A stretch of DNA of 64,000 bases from Brevibacillus migulae (lineage in GTDB: Bacteria > Bacillota > Bacilli > Brevibacillales > Brevibacillaceae): assembly GCF_004521915.1 (NCBI RefSeq), contig NZ_SDKD01000003.1, positions 1 to 64,000 of the forward strand. The letters run 5' to 3'. The notes under the pieces were generated by a model. That model was not told where the DNA came from and did no database searches. It was given only the letters and a program-made list of their open reading frames with translations. The position numbers were made by a program, and so were the translations under genes. The first letter of the stretch is position 1. The number at the start of each line of letters is the position of its first letter. Below, piece by piece: positions 26,259 to 35,140 of the stretch.

Positions 26259-28883
26259 ATGCAAAAAAGGAAGCACACTGCACTGCGCCGACTGCTTGCA
26301 GCCAGCATGGCAGCCAGCCTGCTGCTCACAGCGGCATGGCCGGCGTTGGCAGATACTGAGGAAAAAACGTCGACACTCCCTGTTGCCCAAACCGATGAGG
26401 AGGCAGCGGACATTTCTTTTGTAGATATGGAAGGGCACTTTGCTCAGGAAGCGGTGGAGCGGCTGGCTACCCTGCAGCTGATCCGCGGTATGGGGGAGCA
26501 TGAGTTTCAACCGCAGCAGCCGATGACCAGACAAGATTTTTCCGTCCTGTTTGCCAAAACGACGGGCATCCAACCGATCGTACCGAAAGAGGACAGCTAC
26601 GAGGATATTGAGACTGATGGACCCTTTGCTCCCTATGTGTACGGACTCGCGCAGACCGGGATCATGAAGGGGAGAACCTCCGAGCAGTTTGGGGCGGATG
26701 AGCCGCTTACCCGCCAAGAGCTGGCTGTCATTCTTGCGCGCTTCATGGAGCTGACGGGCAGTACGCCTGGGGCAGATGCAGATGCGGGACAAGCGGTGCC
26801 GGTGGTGTACCAGGATCAGGACCAGATCGCGGATTATGCGGAAGAAGCCGTAGAGACGGTGACGCAAAAGAAATGGATGACGGGAAGCGCCAATCAGTTT
26901 CATCCTGAGCAGAAAGTGACGAGGGCAGAGGCTGCGGTGATTGCCGATCGCGTGCTGGCCGAACGGGTCTCGCAAGCGGAAAATGTCGTGTTTGCTGTGA
27001 ATGCGGACAAGCTTTCATTGGTAGCAGGGGCAAGCCAACGCCTGAAAGTCAGCAGCCCGAGCGGGGCGACATTGCCGTTTACTCCGATCTTCTCGTTTGA
27101 CCGGCCCGAGATCGGTACGATTGAGCCGGACGGTACCTTTGTCGCCGGGACGACCCCAGGGAAAGGTCAAATCACCGTGTCCGTCGGGTATAAAACGATG
27201 GTGATCCCTGTAGAGGTGACAGCGGATGGCTCGCCATCAGACGAAGGAGCGCAAACAGAGGCAGAAGCAGACGTAACCCCCGGAGCGGAAGAAGGGCTGA
27301 CCAACTTTGCGCCGGAAAGCTTTTTCGGTGTGAAAACGACAGGGCCGGCCGACACGTATTTTCGCTCATTGGAGAAGAGTTATCCCGGACCAGTCGGCGG
27401 GCTGGTGATGCCATCCGAGACGTGGACAGGCTATGCGCGCCAATTCGGCCGTGAAATCACGCTCGCTCTGCCGGAAACAAAAGCCATCGAGCGCGTTTCC
27501 CTCAATTTCCGTCATGAGAAGAAGATGGGGATCTTGATGCCAAGCAAAATGGAGGTAGAGGTATCCCATGATGGCAAAGCATGGCATTATGCAGGCCGCG
27601 TGACCCATGGAGTGTCACCAGCGGATGAAACCGCACAGGTGCGCACCCTCTCACTCAGCTTGCCAGAGGTGGAAGCCCGCTATGTACGGGTACGCTTCCC
27701 GGTGCAAATCTTCGTCTTTGCCCGTCAACTGCAGGTATGGGGCAAAGATGTGGATGGTGACGAAGCGGATCCGCTGCTGCTGGCGCCGATTCCCATCACT
27801 GCAGCCATGGTGGATAAAAAAGCGGAGGATCGTATGCAAAATATGCTCCTCGCCTACTCGGGGGCACATGCGGAGCGGGGAACCTGGACAAAAAACGACT
27901 TCCTGCCGCTGGTCGGCTATATCGGCACGGATGGAAAGGTGAAGGATCGGATGTTTGACGCTGTCCTGTTCCTCCCGTATCCGGTCATGCCGACGACCCA
28001 AGCCGGCTGGGAAGCTTATCTCGACGATATTTTCCGTCCGGGCCGACAGCTGGATGCCTTGAATGAGGCGATGAAGGAATACAATAAGCAGCGCGGGAAG
28101 CTCTATATTGATCCTGAAATCGAGAAGGTTGTTCTCACCTTGCCGTATCCGAATCCGGCGGTGTCCGATTTCGGGCGGGTCAATCCGGATGAGGTCTCGC
28201 TCAATTTCTCCGCAAAAAGCGGAGGAGAAGAGCAAGCGTACCGTCACCGGAAGAAGGCGCTGGAATGGTACTTCCAAGAGCTTTTGCAGCGTTTTGAAAA
28301 AGCCGATTACAAGTATCTGAAGCTCGAGGGCATCTACTGGTGGCACGAGCTGGTGGAGGATTCCGTACCTGACGAGCGCCAGTTGATCCGCGAAACGGCG
28401 GACATGGTGCATAATCAGGCGCTGCGCTTCTATTGGATCCCTTATTTCGGGGCGACCGGCCTTCAGGAATGGAAGGATCTAGGCTTCGACTATGCGTTTG
28501 TCCAGCCGAATTTCTACAGCGACAAAGAGATTCCGGTGGACCGGATCGAAGCGGCGCTGAAAGTGGCTGACCAATACGGCATGGGGATCGAGATCGAGGG
28601 CGACGAGCGGATGGTCCGCGACCTGCGTTATTATCAGCTTTACTACAACCAGCTGATCGCCGGTCATAAGGCAGGCATCGACAAAAACAAAGTCCATGCC
28701 TACTACTACGGCTCGAAAAGCTTGCTGGAAGCAGTCAACAACAAAGAGCCGCAGGCAAGAGCGGTCTATGATGATACGTATCAGTGGATGCGCGGACGGT
28801 TTAACCTGACGGAGTACTTGCTGCCGCCGCAGGTGACACCGACGCCTGACACGGGACAAGCGCCCGCGGCAACTCAAAAGTAA
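26259..28883 (+). CDS. Surface protein with SLH domains and a DUF4855-like domain
   Basis: An 874-residue exported protein. Residues 1-31 are a signal peptide. Three SLH-type repeats (about 50-235) carry the F.D...FA..AV..L...G...G pattern, and would anchor it to cell-wall polymer. Next come a Big-like/invasin-type segment and a discoidin-like beta domain. A large C-terminal DUF4855-type domain (about 515-855) contains RFYWIPYFGATG and FDYAFVQPNFY, resembling a TIM-barrel hydrolase. A carbohydrate-active role is plausible but unproven. It follows the methyltransferase by 23 bp and has its own GAGGGG site. Confidence 0.85.
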   Translation: MQKRKHTALRRLLAASMAASLLLTAAWPALADTEEKTSTLPVAQTDEEAADISFVDMEGHFAQEAVERLATLQLIRGMGEHEFQPQQPMTRQDFSVLFAKTTGIQPIVPKEDSYEDIETDGPFAPYVYGLAQTGIMKGRTSEQFGADEPLTRQELAVILARFMELTGSTPGADADAGQAVPVVYQDQDQIADYAEEAVETVTQKKWMTGSANQFHPEQKVTRAEAAVIADRVLAERVSQAENVVFAVNADKLSLVAGASQRLKVSSPSGATLPFTPIFSFDRPEIGTIEPDGTFVAGTTPGKGQITVSVGYKTMVIPVEVTADGSPSDEGAQTEAEADVTPGAEEGLTNFAPESFFGVKTTGPADTYFRSLEKSYPGPVGGLVMPSETWTGYARQFGREITLALPETKAIERVSLNFRHEKKMGILMPSKMEVEVSHDGKAWHYAGRVTHGVSPADETAQVRTLSLSLPEVEARYVRVRFPVQIFVFARQLQVWGKDVDGDEADPLLLAPIPITAAMVDKKAEDRMQNMLLAYSGAHAERGTWTKNDFLPLVGYIGTDGKVKDRMFDAVLFLPYPVMPTTQAGWEAYLDDIFRPGRQLDALNEAMKEYNKQRGKLYIDPEIEKVVLTLPYPNPAVSDFGRVNPDEVSLNFSAKSGGEEQAYRHRKKALEWYFQELLQRFEKADYKYLKLEGIYWWHELVEDSVPDERQLIRETADMVHNQALRFYWIPYFGATGLQEWKDLGFDYAFVQPNFYSDKEIPVDRIEAALKVADQYGMGIEIEGDERMVRDLRYYQLYYNQLIAGHKAGIDKNKVHAYYYGSKSLLEAVNNKEPQARAVYDDTYQWMRGRFNLTEYLLPPQVTPTPDTGQAPAATQK

Positions 28884-28888
28884 ATGGA

Positions 28889-28928
28889 AGAGTCTGTTCC
28901 CTGTAGCTGGGGGAGCAGGCTCTTTTTG
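28889..28928 (+). terminator. Terminator after the SLH protein gene
   Basis: AGAGTCTGTTCCC pairs with GGGGAGCAGGCTCT (small bulges), followed by TTTTT. Confidence 0.9.
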
Positions 28929-28976
28929 TTGGAAGGGGGATATAATTCCTAATTTATGAAGTACTGCAACAGCCAC

Positions 28977-29202
28977 GTGAGGAAGGGAAGAGAGGGACGG
29001 GCGGAGTCTTTGCCACACCTACTTAGGTGGAGCTTCCAAAAACGGTACACGCTTTTCGCGCAAACTCCTACGTATGAATACGCTTCCTCGAACCTTTTTG
29101 CGCGACGTACCGTTTTTGGAAGCGGAACCGGACAGTAATAACCTCCAAGCGGGTGTGGCAAGAACGCAGCCCCGCCCTCTCTTCCCTTCCCCCACCACAA
29201 TG
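28977..29202 (+). repeat. Structured ~225-bp element, copy 2
   Basis: Same architecture as copy 1. The outer stem is GGAAGGGAAGAGAGGG/CCCTCTCTTCCCTTCC, so two pairs differ from copy 1 with pairing kept. The second stem is TTGCCACACC/GGTGTGGCAA. The central arm is TTCCAAAAACGG and TCGCGCAA against TTGCGCGA and CCGTTTTTGGAA, with apex CTACGTATGAATA. It lies between the SLH-gene terminator and the radical SAM gene and shares the 3' flank CCACAATGTTTGCACA with copy 3. Confidence 0.9.
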
Positions 29203-29310
29203 TTTGCACACTAGGAAATATTAAGCCAGCCTATTGGTCGACTCACTATGTTATAATTCAGTGAGTTTAAAACGATCCGAGTAACTTGAACATATGGGGT
29301 TGGATGATTC

Positions 29311-30186
29311 TTGAAAACATTTAAAAAAGTATATATCGAGATTACGAGCATCTGTAACCTGGCCTGCAGCTTTTGCCCGCAGACCAGCCGTCAGGCGACG
29401 TTTATCAAGCTGGATACGTTCTCCAATATTTTGGACCAGATCAAACCGCATACCAATCATATTTATCTGCACGTCAAAGGGGAGCCGCTCCTTCACCCGA
29501 AAATCGACGAGCTGCTGGATATTAGCCACGAGAAAGGGTTCAAGGTCAATTTGACGACAAACGGAACCTTGATTCATAAGGCGAAGCATAAACTGCTCGG
29601 GAAGCCGGCGCTGCGTCAAATCAATTTCTCCCTTCACAGCTTTGATGGACATGAGGGCTCGACCAATCGGGAGGGCTACCTGTCTGAGATTCTTTCCTTT
29701 GTCCGTCAAGTGGTCGAGCATAAGGTATTGATCTCGTTTCGCCTGTGGAATTTGACGCAGGATAATATGACGAATATGCAGCGGCAGAGAAACCGCGAGA
29801 CATTGGAAATACTGGAGAAGGAGTTCAACCTGGACTACCGGATTGAAGAAAAAGTGGTGCCGGGCAGCGGTGTCAAAATTGCCGACTACGTCTACCTGAA
29901 CCAGGATCATGAATTCCAATGGCCAAGCCTGCACGCGCCAGAGGACGATGGCAAGGGCTTCTGCCATGCCCTGCGGAGCCACGCTGCCATTCTGGTTGAC
30001 GGGACAGTGGTGCCTTGCTGTCTGGACGGAGAAGGTGTCATTAATTTGGGCAATGTGCAGCAGACTCCTTTCTCTGAAATCGTGGAAAGCGAAAGAGCCA
30101 ATAATCTTTACTTTGGGTTCTCCCGTAGAGAAGCGGTTGAGGAATTGTGCAGAAAATGCGGATATCGGAAAAAGTTCGGAGCATAA
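29311..30186 (+). CDS. Radical SAM protein with SPASM-like C-terminal domain
   Basis: A 291-residue radical S-adenosylmethionine enzyme. The CxxxxCxxC-type cluster motif reads CNLACSFCPQ (residues about 14-23) and is preceded by EITSI as in the MoaA/SPASM branch. A GEPLLHP motif follows. C-terminal Cys residues (PCCLDGEG, LCRKCGYRKK) suggest an auxiliary cluster. The start is TTG 29311 with a weak site (GGGGTTGGATGA). No peptide precursor gene is adjacent, so the target is unknown. The structured element copy 2 lies about 110 bp upstream. Confidence 0.88.
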   Translation: MKTFKKVYIEITSICNLACSFCPQTSRQATFIKLDTFSNILDQIKPHTNHIYLHVKGEPLLHPKIDELLDISHEKGFKVNLTTNGTLIHKAKHKLLGKPALRQINFSLHSFDGHEGSTNREGYLSEILSFVRQVVEHKVLISFRLWNLTQDNMTNMQRQRNRETLEILEKEFNLDYRIEEKVVPGSGVKIADYVYLNQDHEFQWPSLHAPEDDGKGFCHALRSHAAILVDGTVVPCCLDGEGVINLGNVQQTPFSEIVESERANNLYFGFSRREAVEELCRKCGYRKKFGA

Positions 30187-30238
30187 CATCCATAGCGATG
30201 GCCACCAGCAAATGAATTGCATGGTGGCCTTTCTTTTG

Positions 30239-30781
30239 CTAGCTTCTCGTTTGGTAACGGAAAATTTTGTGCGTAAACGCCTTCCCACCGATGGCGAGCA
30301 ATAGATACCACGGTACCGAGTACACGTATTCCCAGTGAAGGGGGACATAACTGCCTAGCAGGACAACGAGCGGCTCGCCGACAAAGGAGAGAAACAGCGA
30401 GAGCACAAAACTTGCCGCCAAGTACGGCTTCCAGGTGTAAAAGATCTGGTATAGAAACATATACACGGTTGGCAGCACGACGAGATTGGCCGGAAACATC
30501 GGCGGGAAAATCGGCTCAACGGAGTCGGGGTAGCTCCAGAGCACAAAGGAAGAGCCGATGACATCCAATAGGGTTGAAGATAATCCGATGAATAAGCCCA
30601 TCATGACAATTTCCGCTAGACGGGAGCGGTCCACGATTTTGAGCCAAAAATAAAAAAGAACGAGGGAAGAGAGTCCGACCCACCAGGAAAAAGAGAACAA
30701 ATCCTCCTGCAACCAATGGGCCAATTCGGCGTCACGCAATTGATATTGCATGTGGATAACTTTTTCGAAGCCCTCGAGCAT
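30239..30781 (-). CDS. CBO0543-family integral membrane protein
   Basis: A protein of about 180 residues with five or six hydrophobic helices and few charged loops. The pattern LLDVIGSSFVLWSYP and the later LHWEYVYSVPWYLLLAI resemble CBO0543-family proteins, which are common in spore-forming Firmicutes and have unknown function. ATG 30781 is preferred over GTG 30793; ATG 30751 is another possible start. It converges with the radical SAM gene. Confidence 0.7.
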   Translation of the reverse strand: MLEGFEKVIHMQYQLRDAELAHWLQEDLFSFSWWVGLSSLVLFYFWLKIVDRSRLAEIVMMGLFIGLSSTLLDVIGSSFVLWSYPDSVEPIFPPMFPANLVVLPTVYMFLYQIFYTWKPYLAASFVLSLFLSFVGEPLVVLLGSYVPLHWEYVYSVPWYLLLAIGGKAFTHKIFRYQTRS

Positions 30782-30857
30782 TGGCCGGCGCACCCTTTTT
30801 CAGCATATTTACCTGTAGTTTCTTTCATATCAGGGTGCTGTATTCCAGCATCAAGCC

Positions 30858-31322
30858 TCACAGCTCCAACCGAAGCCGGACCATATCCACACAAGGGATC
30901 CCGTTCTCCACAATCGGTTGGGGATAATGCTTCAAAAAGAACCCGCTATCCACTCCTACGATCCGAAACCCACATTTTTGGTAGAGCGCAAGCTGGCCGA
31001 TGCCGGAATTGCCTGTACCGATCTCCACCGTGCTGCCTCCCAGCTCCTTCGCCCGCTCGATCGCATGCCGCAGCAGCTTTCTTCCATAGCCCATTCCCTG
31101 GAACTGCTCATCGACAGCGATGTTCAGAATTTCAAAGGTAGCGGGCCTCGTTTTCAGCAGGACATACAGCCCCACCATGGTAGAATCGGGGAGGCGGCCG
31201 ATAAAGCATTCCCCCCGCGGAAAATAATCGTCGACCATCTGCCGGGATTCATCTGCCAGCAAGAGCAATTCGTAGGGAATCTCTTCGCTGCTGTCCCATT
31301 TGGCGATCACCATATCTTGCAT
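30858..31322 (-). CDS. GNAT-family N-acetyltransferase
   Basis: A 154-residue single-domain acetyltransferase. The acetyl-CoA loop is VDEQFQGMGYGRKLLRHAI (residues about 70-88), followed by LALYQKCGFRIVGVD. The tail FFLKHYPQPIVENGI is typical of the YvbK/AAC-like GNAT branch. ATG 31322 was chosen because AAAGGATG lies upstream. It overlaps no neighbour and follows the MFS gene on the same strand by 14 bp, so co-transcription is likely, which would suit a drug-resistance pairing. Confidence 0.88.
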   Translation of the reverse strand: MQDMVIAKWDSSEEIPYELLLLADESRQMVDDYFPRGECFIGRLPDSTMVGLYVLLKTRPATFEILNIAVDEQFQGMGYGRKLLRHAIERAKELGGSTVEIGTGNSGIGQLALYQKCGFRIVGVDSGFFLKHYPQPIVENGIPCVDMVRLRLEL

Positions 31323-31335
31323 ACGCGAACATCCT

Positions 31336-32598
31336 TTACTCGTTATTTTCACTGCCTGTACCGACCTTTTTCGGTAGGATCTGAAACAGCTTTACATACA
31401 GGAATGCGCTGATCAGGGCACATAGAAAAATGATCCCAAATACACCTACAGGCGGCATCCATGCTGACAGGCCGATGGTGAGAGGCGCGATGAAGCGGCC
31501 GATCGAAAACTGCAGGCTGGATGCCCCCATATATTGACCGCGTGCGTCTTCCGGCGAGTACTTGCTGACGAAGCTCTGCACGACAGGCGTGCGAATCAAT
31601 TCTCCTAGCGTCAGCACCACGATACAGCCAAACAGCAGCCAGATATGGGTGGTAAAGGCCATCAGAAACATGCCCAGTCCAAACAATACGGAGGAAAGAA
31701 TCAGGGAATTGCGGTCGTTCCAATGCTGAAACCAGTTGGTGACCGGCATGGTGAAGAGGACAACCAACAGACCGTTTAACCCGACCATCCAGCCAAACGC
31801 TTCCGTGCTGCCAAGCGACAATGACCAGTTGCCCCAAGACAGGAGCGGCTGCTCAGGGACGAATTCTTTGACATAGACGGCCATGTACAAGTCGAGCTGC
31901 ATAAAACAGATGGTGACCAGGATCCCGGACAAGATATACAGCGCAAAGGGTTTATCACGCAGGATCACACTGTAGCTCTGCCATTGCTCCTTGATTATCG
32001 AGCTTTTCACCTTGGACGTGTCCTCTGTTTTCACGGATGCGGGACGAGTTTCTTTGATCAGGAAGTAAATCGCGATCGCGTAGGCCAAGGTGACCAGCGT
32101 ACAGGTTGCCAGCAGCTCCATGCGGTAATGAAGAAAGAAGATCGAGCCAAGGACTGGACCAAAGACCACGCCGATGTTCATCGCGGTATAAAAGGTAGCA
32201 AAAACGAGCCGGCGGTCTTCTTCGGGCGTGAGATCAGCGACCATCGCGGAACTGGCAGGCCAATAAAGAGCTCCGCCCAGGCCAATTCCGATAAAGGCCA
32301 GATAATCAATCAAAGGACCGGGTGAGAATGTAAAAATGGCAAACATGATACATTGCAAAAAGGCTCCTGTCAGCATGGTCGGACGACGACCGAGCGTATC
32401 GGATAAATAACCGCCGGCAAGATTGCCCAATATCCCGATCAAAGGCGGCACGGTTAATAAAATGCCAGCCAAATCCTTACCGAAAGCATCGCTGAAATGA
32501 AGCGCGATAAACGGAAAGTACATCCAGAAAAGCGTATGAAAAATCGTTTCCCCAATCAGCCTTACCTTCAAATTCAAATCCCAGGCCAGCCATTGCAT
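31336..32598 (-). CDS. MFS transporter (drug-efflux type)
   Basis: A 420-residue major facilitator with 12 predicted helices. The loop 2-3 motif GGYLSDTLGRRPTML is motif A, and the segment YTAMNIGVVFGPVLGS in helix 5 resembles the antiporter motif C. ATG 32598 has GGGAGG upstream. The leader before it holds a strong promoter, a large hairpin and an intrinsic terminator, so expression is probably controlled by attenuation. The substrate is unknown. Confidence 0.88.
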   Translation of the reverse strand: MQWLAWDLNLKVRLIGETIFHTLFWMYFPFIALHFSDAFGKDLAGILLTVPPLIGILGNLAGGYLSDTLGRRPTMLTGAFLQCIMFAIFTFSPGPLIDYLAFIGIGLGGALYWPASSAMVADLTPEEDRRLVFATFYTAMNIGVVFGPVLGSIFFLHYRMELLATCTLVTLAYAIAIYFLIKETRPASVKTEDTSKVKSSIIKEQWQSYSVILRDKPFALYILSGILVTICFMQLDLYMAVYVKEFVPEQPLLSWGNWSLSLGSTEAFGWMVGLNGLLVVLFTMPVTNWFQHWNDRNSLILSSVLFGLGMFLMAFTTHIWLLFGCIVVLTLGELIRTPVVQSFVSKYSPEDARGQYMGASSLQFSIGRFIAPLTIGLSAWMPPVGVFGIIFLCALISAFLYVKLFQILPKKVGTGSENNE

Positions 32599-32648
32599 CG
32601 TTGGAATGCCTCCCGTTCGTTTTATTTTGTAAGCAGACTGCAGGATGC

Positions 32649-32706
32649 AAAAAAAGCGCAAACGTTTCGATGGTGGAGAGATCTCCATCACGTCCGTCTG
32701 CGCTTT
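32649..32706 (-). terminator. Leader terminator upstream of MFS gene
   Basis: On the minus strand AAAAGCGCA.ACG and GATGG pair with CCATC and CGT.TGCGCTTTT, followed by TTT. It lies about 50 bases before the start codon, inside the leader, and so acts as an attenuator. Confidence 0.88.
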
Positions 32707-32817
32707 TCACGCAAAGCTCTCGTTCCCTGCTGGGAAAGGGTGCGAAGAAGGGGCAATGGCTTCCCGTGTACATCGATGTAACGGGAAAACAAGATTGCCC
32801 CTAGTCGTCCGATTATA
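32707..32817 (-). promoter_or_regulatory. Promoter and structured leader of the MFS gene
   Basis: A TATAAT box on the minus strand at 32817-32812 places the start near 32806. The RNA begins with a long hairpin (32802-32750): GGGGCAAT/ATTGCCCC outside, TTCCCGT/ACGGGAA inside. A small TTCCC-AGCA-GGGAA hairpin follows, then a possible antiterminator GCTTT-gcgtg-AAAGC that overlaps the 5' strand of the terminator at 32706. I do not recognise a known riboswitch class. A frame starting at 32773 exists but has no ribosome site. Confidence 0.6.
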
Positions 32818-33025
32818 GAGACGGAAGGTGAAGTATCGGCATCCTGCAGTTTCAATCACGCAGATGGGGTTGTAGAGGGACTGGTGCCCTCTGCAAGGCC
32901 CCAGCTACTGATTCAAAACCACCGGATTTACCATGAATACAACACTCCCGCAACTGTTTTTGTTGGATTTTTCTTACAACATAGAATACTCGACATGGGA
33001 AGTAACATGCAAGAAATTTTTTTGC

Positions 33026-33080
33026 TTGATCAAATTTGTCCGTATACCAAGCGATAAAACGGTAAAATAAATTTGATCAA
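33026..33080. promoter_or_regulatory. Inverted repeat upstream of the aminopeptidase gene
   Basis: TTGATCAAATTT (33026-33037) and AAATTTGATCAA (33069-33080) are exact reverse complements 31 bp apart, each containing TGATCA. ATACCAAGC also occurs twice nearby. A -10-like TAAAAT lies at about 33109. The remaining bases between 32818 and 33155 hold no gene. Confidence 0.5.
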
Positions 33081-33154
33081 AGGAATACCAAGCAAGTCGG
33101 AATTGTGCTAAAATATGGAAAGGTAAAACAATTTGTGTTAGGGGAGAAGCGCTG

Positions 33155-34267
33155 ATGTTGGATCCACGCGTTGTGAAGCTGGCGGAAAATTTGTTAAACC
33201 ATTCGGTGGGCCTGCAGGAAAAGGAACATGTCATGATCGAGGTCCGCGGTGAAGGCAAAGAATTGGCCAGAGAACTCGTCAAGCAAGCCTATGCGAGAGG
33301 GGCTTATCCGCATGTTCGCATATTAGACCCGTTGATCGAGCGGCAACTGCTCATGGGTACATCCGAGGAACGGTTATCTGCTGTTGTGAAATGGGAAGAT
33401 CCAATGTGGAAGGATATGCAAGCGTTCATCGTGATCAATGGATTCACGAATGACAGCGAAACATCTGATGTGCCTGTGGAAAAACGACGCATCACCCAGC
33501 GAGTGAAAAAAGAGATCAATGACTACATCACATCGAATCTGAATTGGGTATTGCTGAATTTCCCAACTCCGGCTATGGCGCAAAATGCGACTATGTCCAC
33601 AGAAGCATTCACCAATTTCTACTTTGATGTGTGCTCGCTTGATTATCAGAAGATGGCGAATGCTTTTCAACCCTTAAAGGAACTGATGGACCGTACCGAT
33701 AAAGTCCGTCTGGTGGGACCTGGAACCGACCTGACCTTCTCTATAAAAGGGATCCCCAGCATCATTTGCGCGGGCGAACGCAACATCCCGGACGGGGAAA
33801 TCTATACGGCTCCTGTACGTGATTCGGTCAACGGGACCATTAGCTTCAATGCCTCCAGTCTCTACATGGGCACAAAATTTGAAAATGTCCGGTTCACCTT
33901 CGAGGCAGGCAAAATCGTGGAGGCAACCGCAAATAATACGGAGAAGCTGAATGATATCCTCAATACCGATGAAGGCGCACGGTATATCGGTGAGTTCGCC
34001 ATCGCGGTCAATCCGTACATCCTGCATCCGATGAACGATATCCTGTTCGATGAAAAAATCGCGGGCAGCTTCCATTTTACGCCCGGCCAAGCCTACGAGA
34101 TAGCAGACAACGGCAACAAGAGCGCCATCCACTGGGATCTGGTCAACATCCAACGTGCGGATTACGGCGGCGGGGAAATCTGGTTCGACGATGTGCTGAT
34201 CCGCAAAGACGGCCTGTTTGTGCTTGAGGAATTGAAAGGATTAAACCCGGAAAATCTGATCGGTTAA
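33155..34267 (+). CDS. M29-family aminopeptidase
   Basis: A 370-residue cytosolic metallo-aminopeptidase of the thermophilic aminopeptidase family (AmpS/PepS). Its two-domain layout is evident. The dicobalt/zinc-site segments GERNIPDGEIYTAPV, GEFAIAVNP and SAIHWDLVN carry the expected Glu, His and Asp ligands. ATG 33155 follows AGGGGAG. It is monocistronic, between an inverted-repeat-bearing promoter region and a strong terminator. It would trim N-terminal residues from peptides. Confidence 0.93.
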   Translation: MLDPRVVKLAENLLNHSVGLQEKEHVMIEVRGEGKELARELVKQAYARGAYPHVRILDPLIERQLLMGTSEERLSAVVKWEDPMWKDMQAFIVINGFTNDSETSDVPVEKRRITQRVKKEINDYITSNLNWVLLNFPTPAMAQNATMSTEAFTNFYFDVCSLDYQKMANAFQPLKELMDRTDKVRLVGPGTDLTFSIKGIPSIICAGERNIPDGEIYTAPVRDSVNGTISFNASSLYMGTKFENVRFTFEAGKIVEATANNTEKLNDILNTDEGARYIGEFAIAVNPYILHPMNDILFDEKIAGSFHFTPGQAYEIADNGNKSAIHWDLVNIQRADYGGGEIWFDDVLIRKDGLFVLEELKGLNPENLIG

Positions 34268-34274
34268 ATAAAGG

Positions 34275-34307
34275 AAATCTCCTTCATTAAGAAGGAGATT
34301 TTTTTTT
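34275..34307 (+). terminator. Terminator after the aminopeptidase gene
   Basis: A perfect AAATCTCCTTC/GAAGGAGATTT stem with a five-base loop is followed by a T8 run. Confidence 0.95.
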
Positions 34308-34892
34308 GCAAACAAGGCTCACATCCTGCAAGGGGAACGCGTTGCCGTTTTGACAGTCGTTTTTTGCCTGTATGAACACGATGTTGGTGGGCCAAAACTT
34401 TCTGAATCGCCTCAACGATGCGAGTTTTATCCCTTCCAGATAGGTTGGAAAAATGGGTTGGGTTACAGCGACAACATACGACCGCGTTCCGTTTCAAGAA
34501 TTCACTAGGTAAAAGGTGGATAAAATAAGCCAAGCCTGACATATGGGTGGCGCTTGGCATGAACCAGGGAATATTTTTACCGCTAAATGACCACTCGGTT
34601 TGGTATTTGGAATTGGGTATGTTCAGTCTGAGCCTTCTCTCTTACGTTTATTTCAAAAGGAAAAATGTGGAGGCAAGCGTCATCATGCTCCTTATCGCGG
34701 ACGCCATAAGCAAACGCTTGTGGAATGGACCAGCCAAAGTTTGAAGGAATAAATCCTGCGCTAACAATCCTTAAGCTTTGGCCAAGAAGAAGGGGATAAT
34801 TTATAACTTCTTAAACAAAAATGTTTACAAAGTAATTCTGATGAAATACACTTATTATACAAACAAGTATAAAAAGTGTGGAGGTGGCACTC
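34308..34892. other. Region without a convincing gene
   Basis: A minus-strand frame from 34542 down to 34264 encodes two CxxC pairs (CCRC and CEPC), but its C-terminus is encoded by the terminator stem and no ribosome site is clear. A plus-strand frame (34547-34744) contains one hydrophobic helix and also lacks a ribosome site. Both could be relics. The AT-rich end (34790-34880) probably holds the promoter of the next small gene. Confidence 0.4.
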
Positions 34893-35066
34893 ATGACCAG
34901 ACAGCTTCAGTGGTGCAGAGGGCTATGCAATGTCATTGCAGGAAAACTGATGGAGCAGGACTATCGGACGGATGAAGGGTATGTGACCCAGTTGTTGGAG
35001 CTGGGCCAGCAGGAAGCGATTGAGGATTATCAACAAGCGTTGGATCATACGGTGTTTTACGGATAA
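34893..35066 (+). CDS. Small hypothetical protein, 57 residues
   Basis: ATG 34893 follows GGAGGTGG at good spacing. The product is helical and acidic with a Cys pair (QWCRGLCNVIAG) near the N-terminus and a Gln/Glu-rich C-terminal half (LLELGQQEAIEDYQQALDH). It has no membrane segment. The good ribosome site supports a real gene. It lies 75 bp ahead of the pseudouridine synthase gene on the same strand. I do not recognise a family. Confidence 0.6.
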   Translation: MTRQLQWCRGLCNVIAGKLMEQDYRTDEGYVTQLLELGQQEAIEDYQQALDHTVFYG

Positions 35067-35140
35067 AAGCGGTGAACTGGCAGTCTTCCCCATCTTTCGA
35101 TACAATGAGAGGAACGAGTGGGACGTGAAGGGGGAGCATC

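Noticed and set aside
29251..30348. Long minus-strand open frame of 365 codons opposite the radical SAM gene
   Set aside because: The plus strand has a clear radical SAM protein; the minus frame has no recognisable domain or start signal.
32477..32773. Leader peptide frame before the MFS gene
   Set aside because: The start lies inside the 5' hairpin without a ribosome site, and the frame runs far into the MFS gene.
34264..34542. Minus-strand frame with two CxxC pairs
   Set aside because: Its C-terminus is coded by a terminator stem and it lacks a ribosome site; kept only as a note in the region entry.
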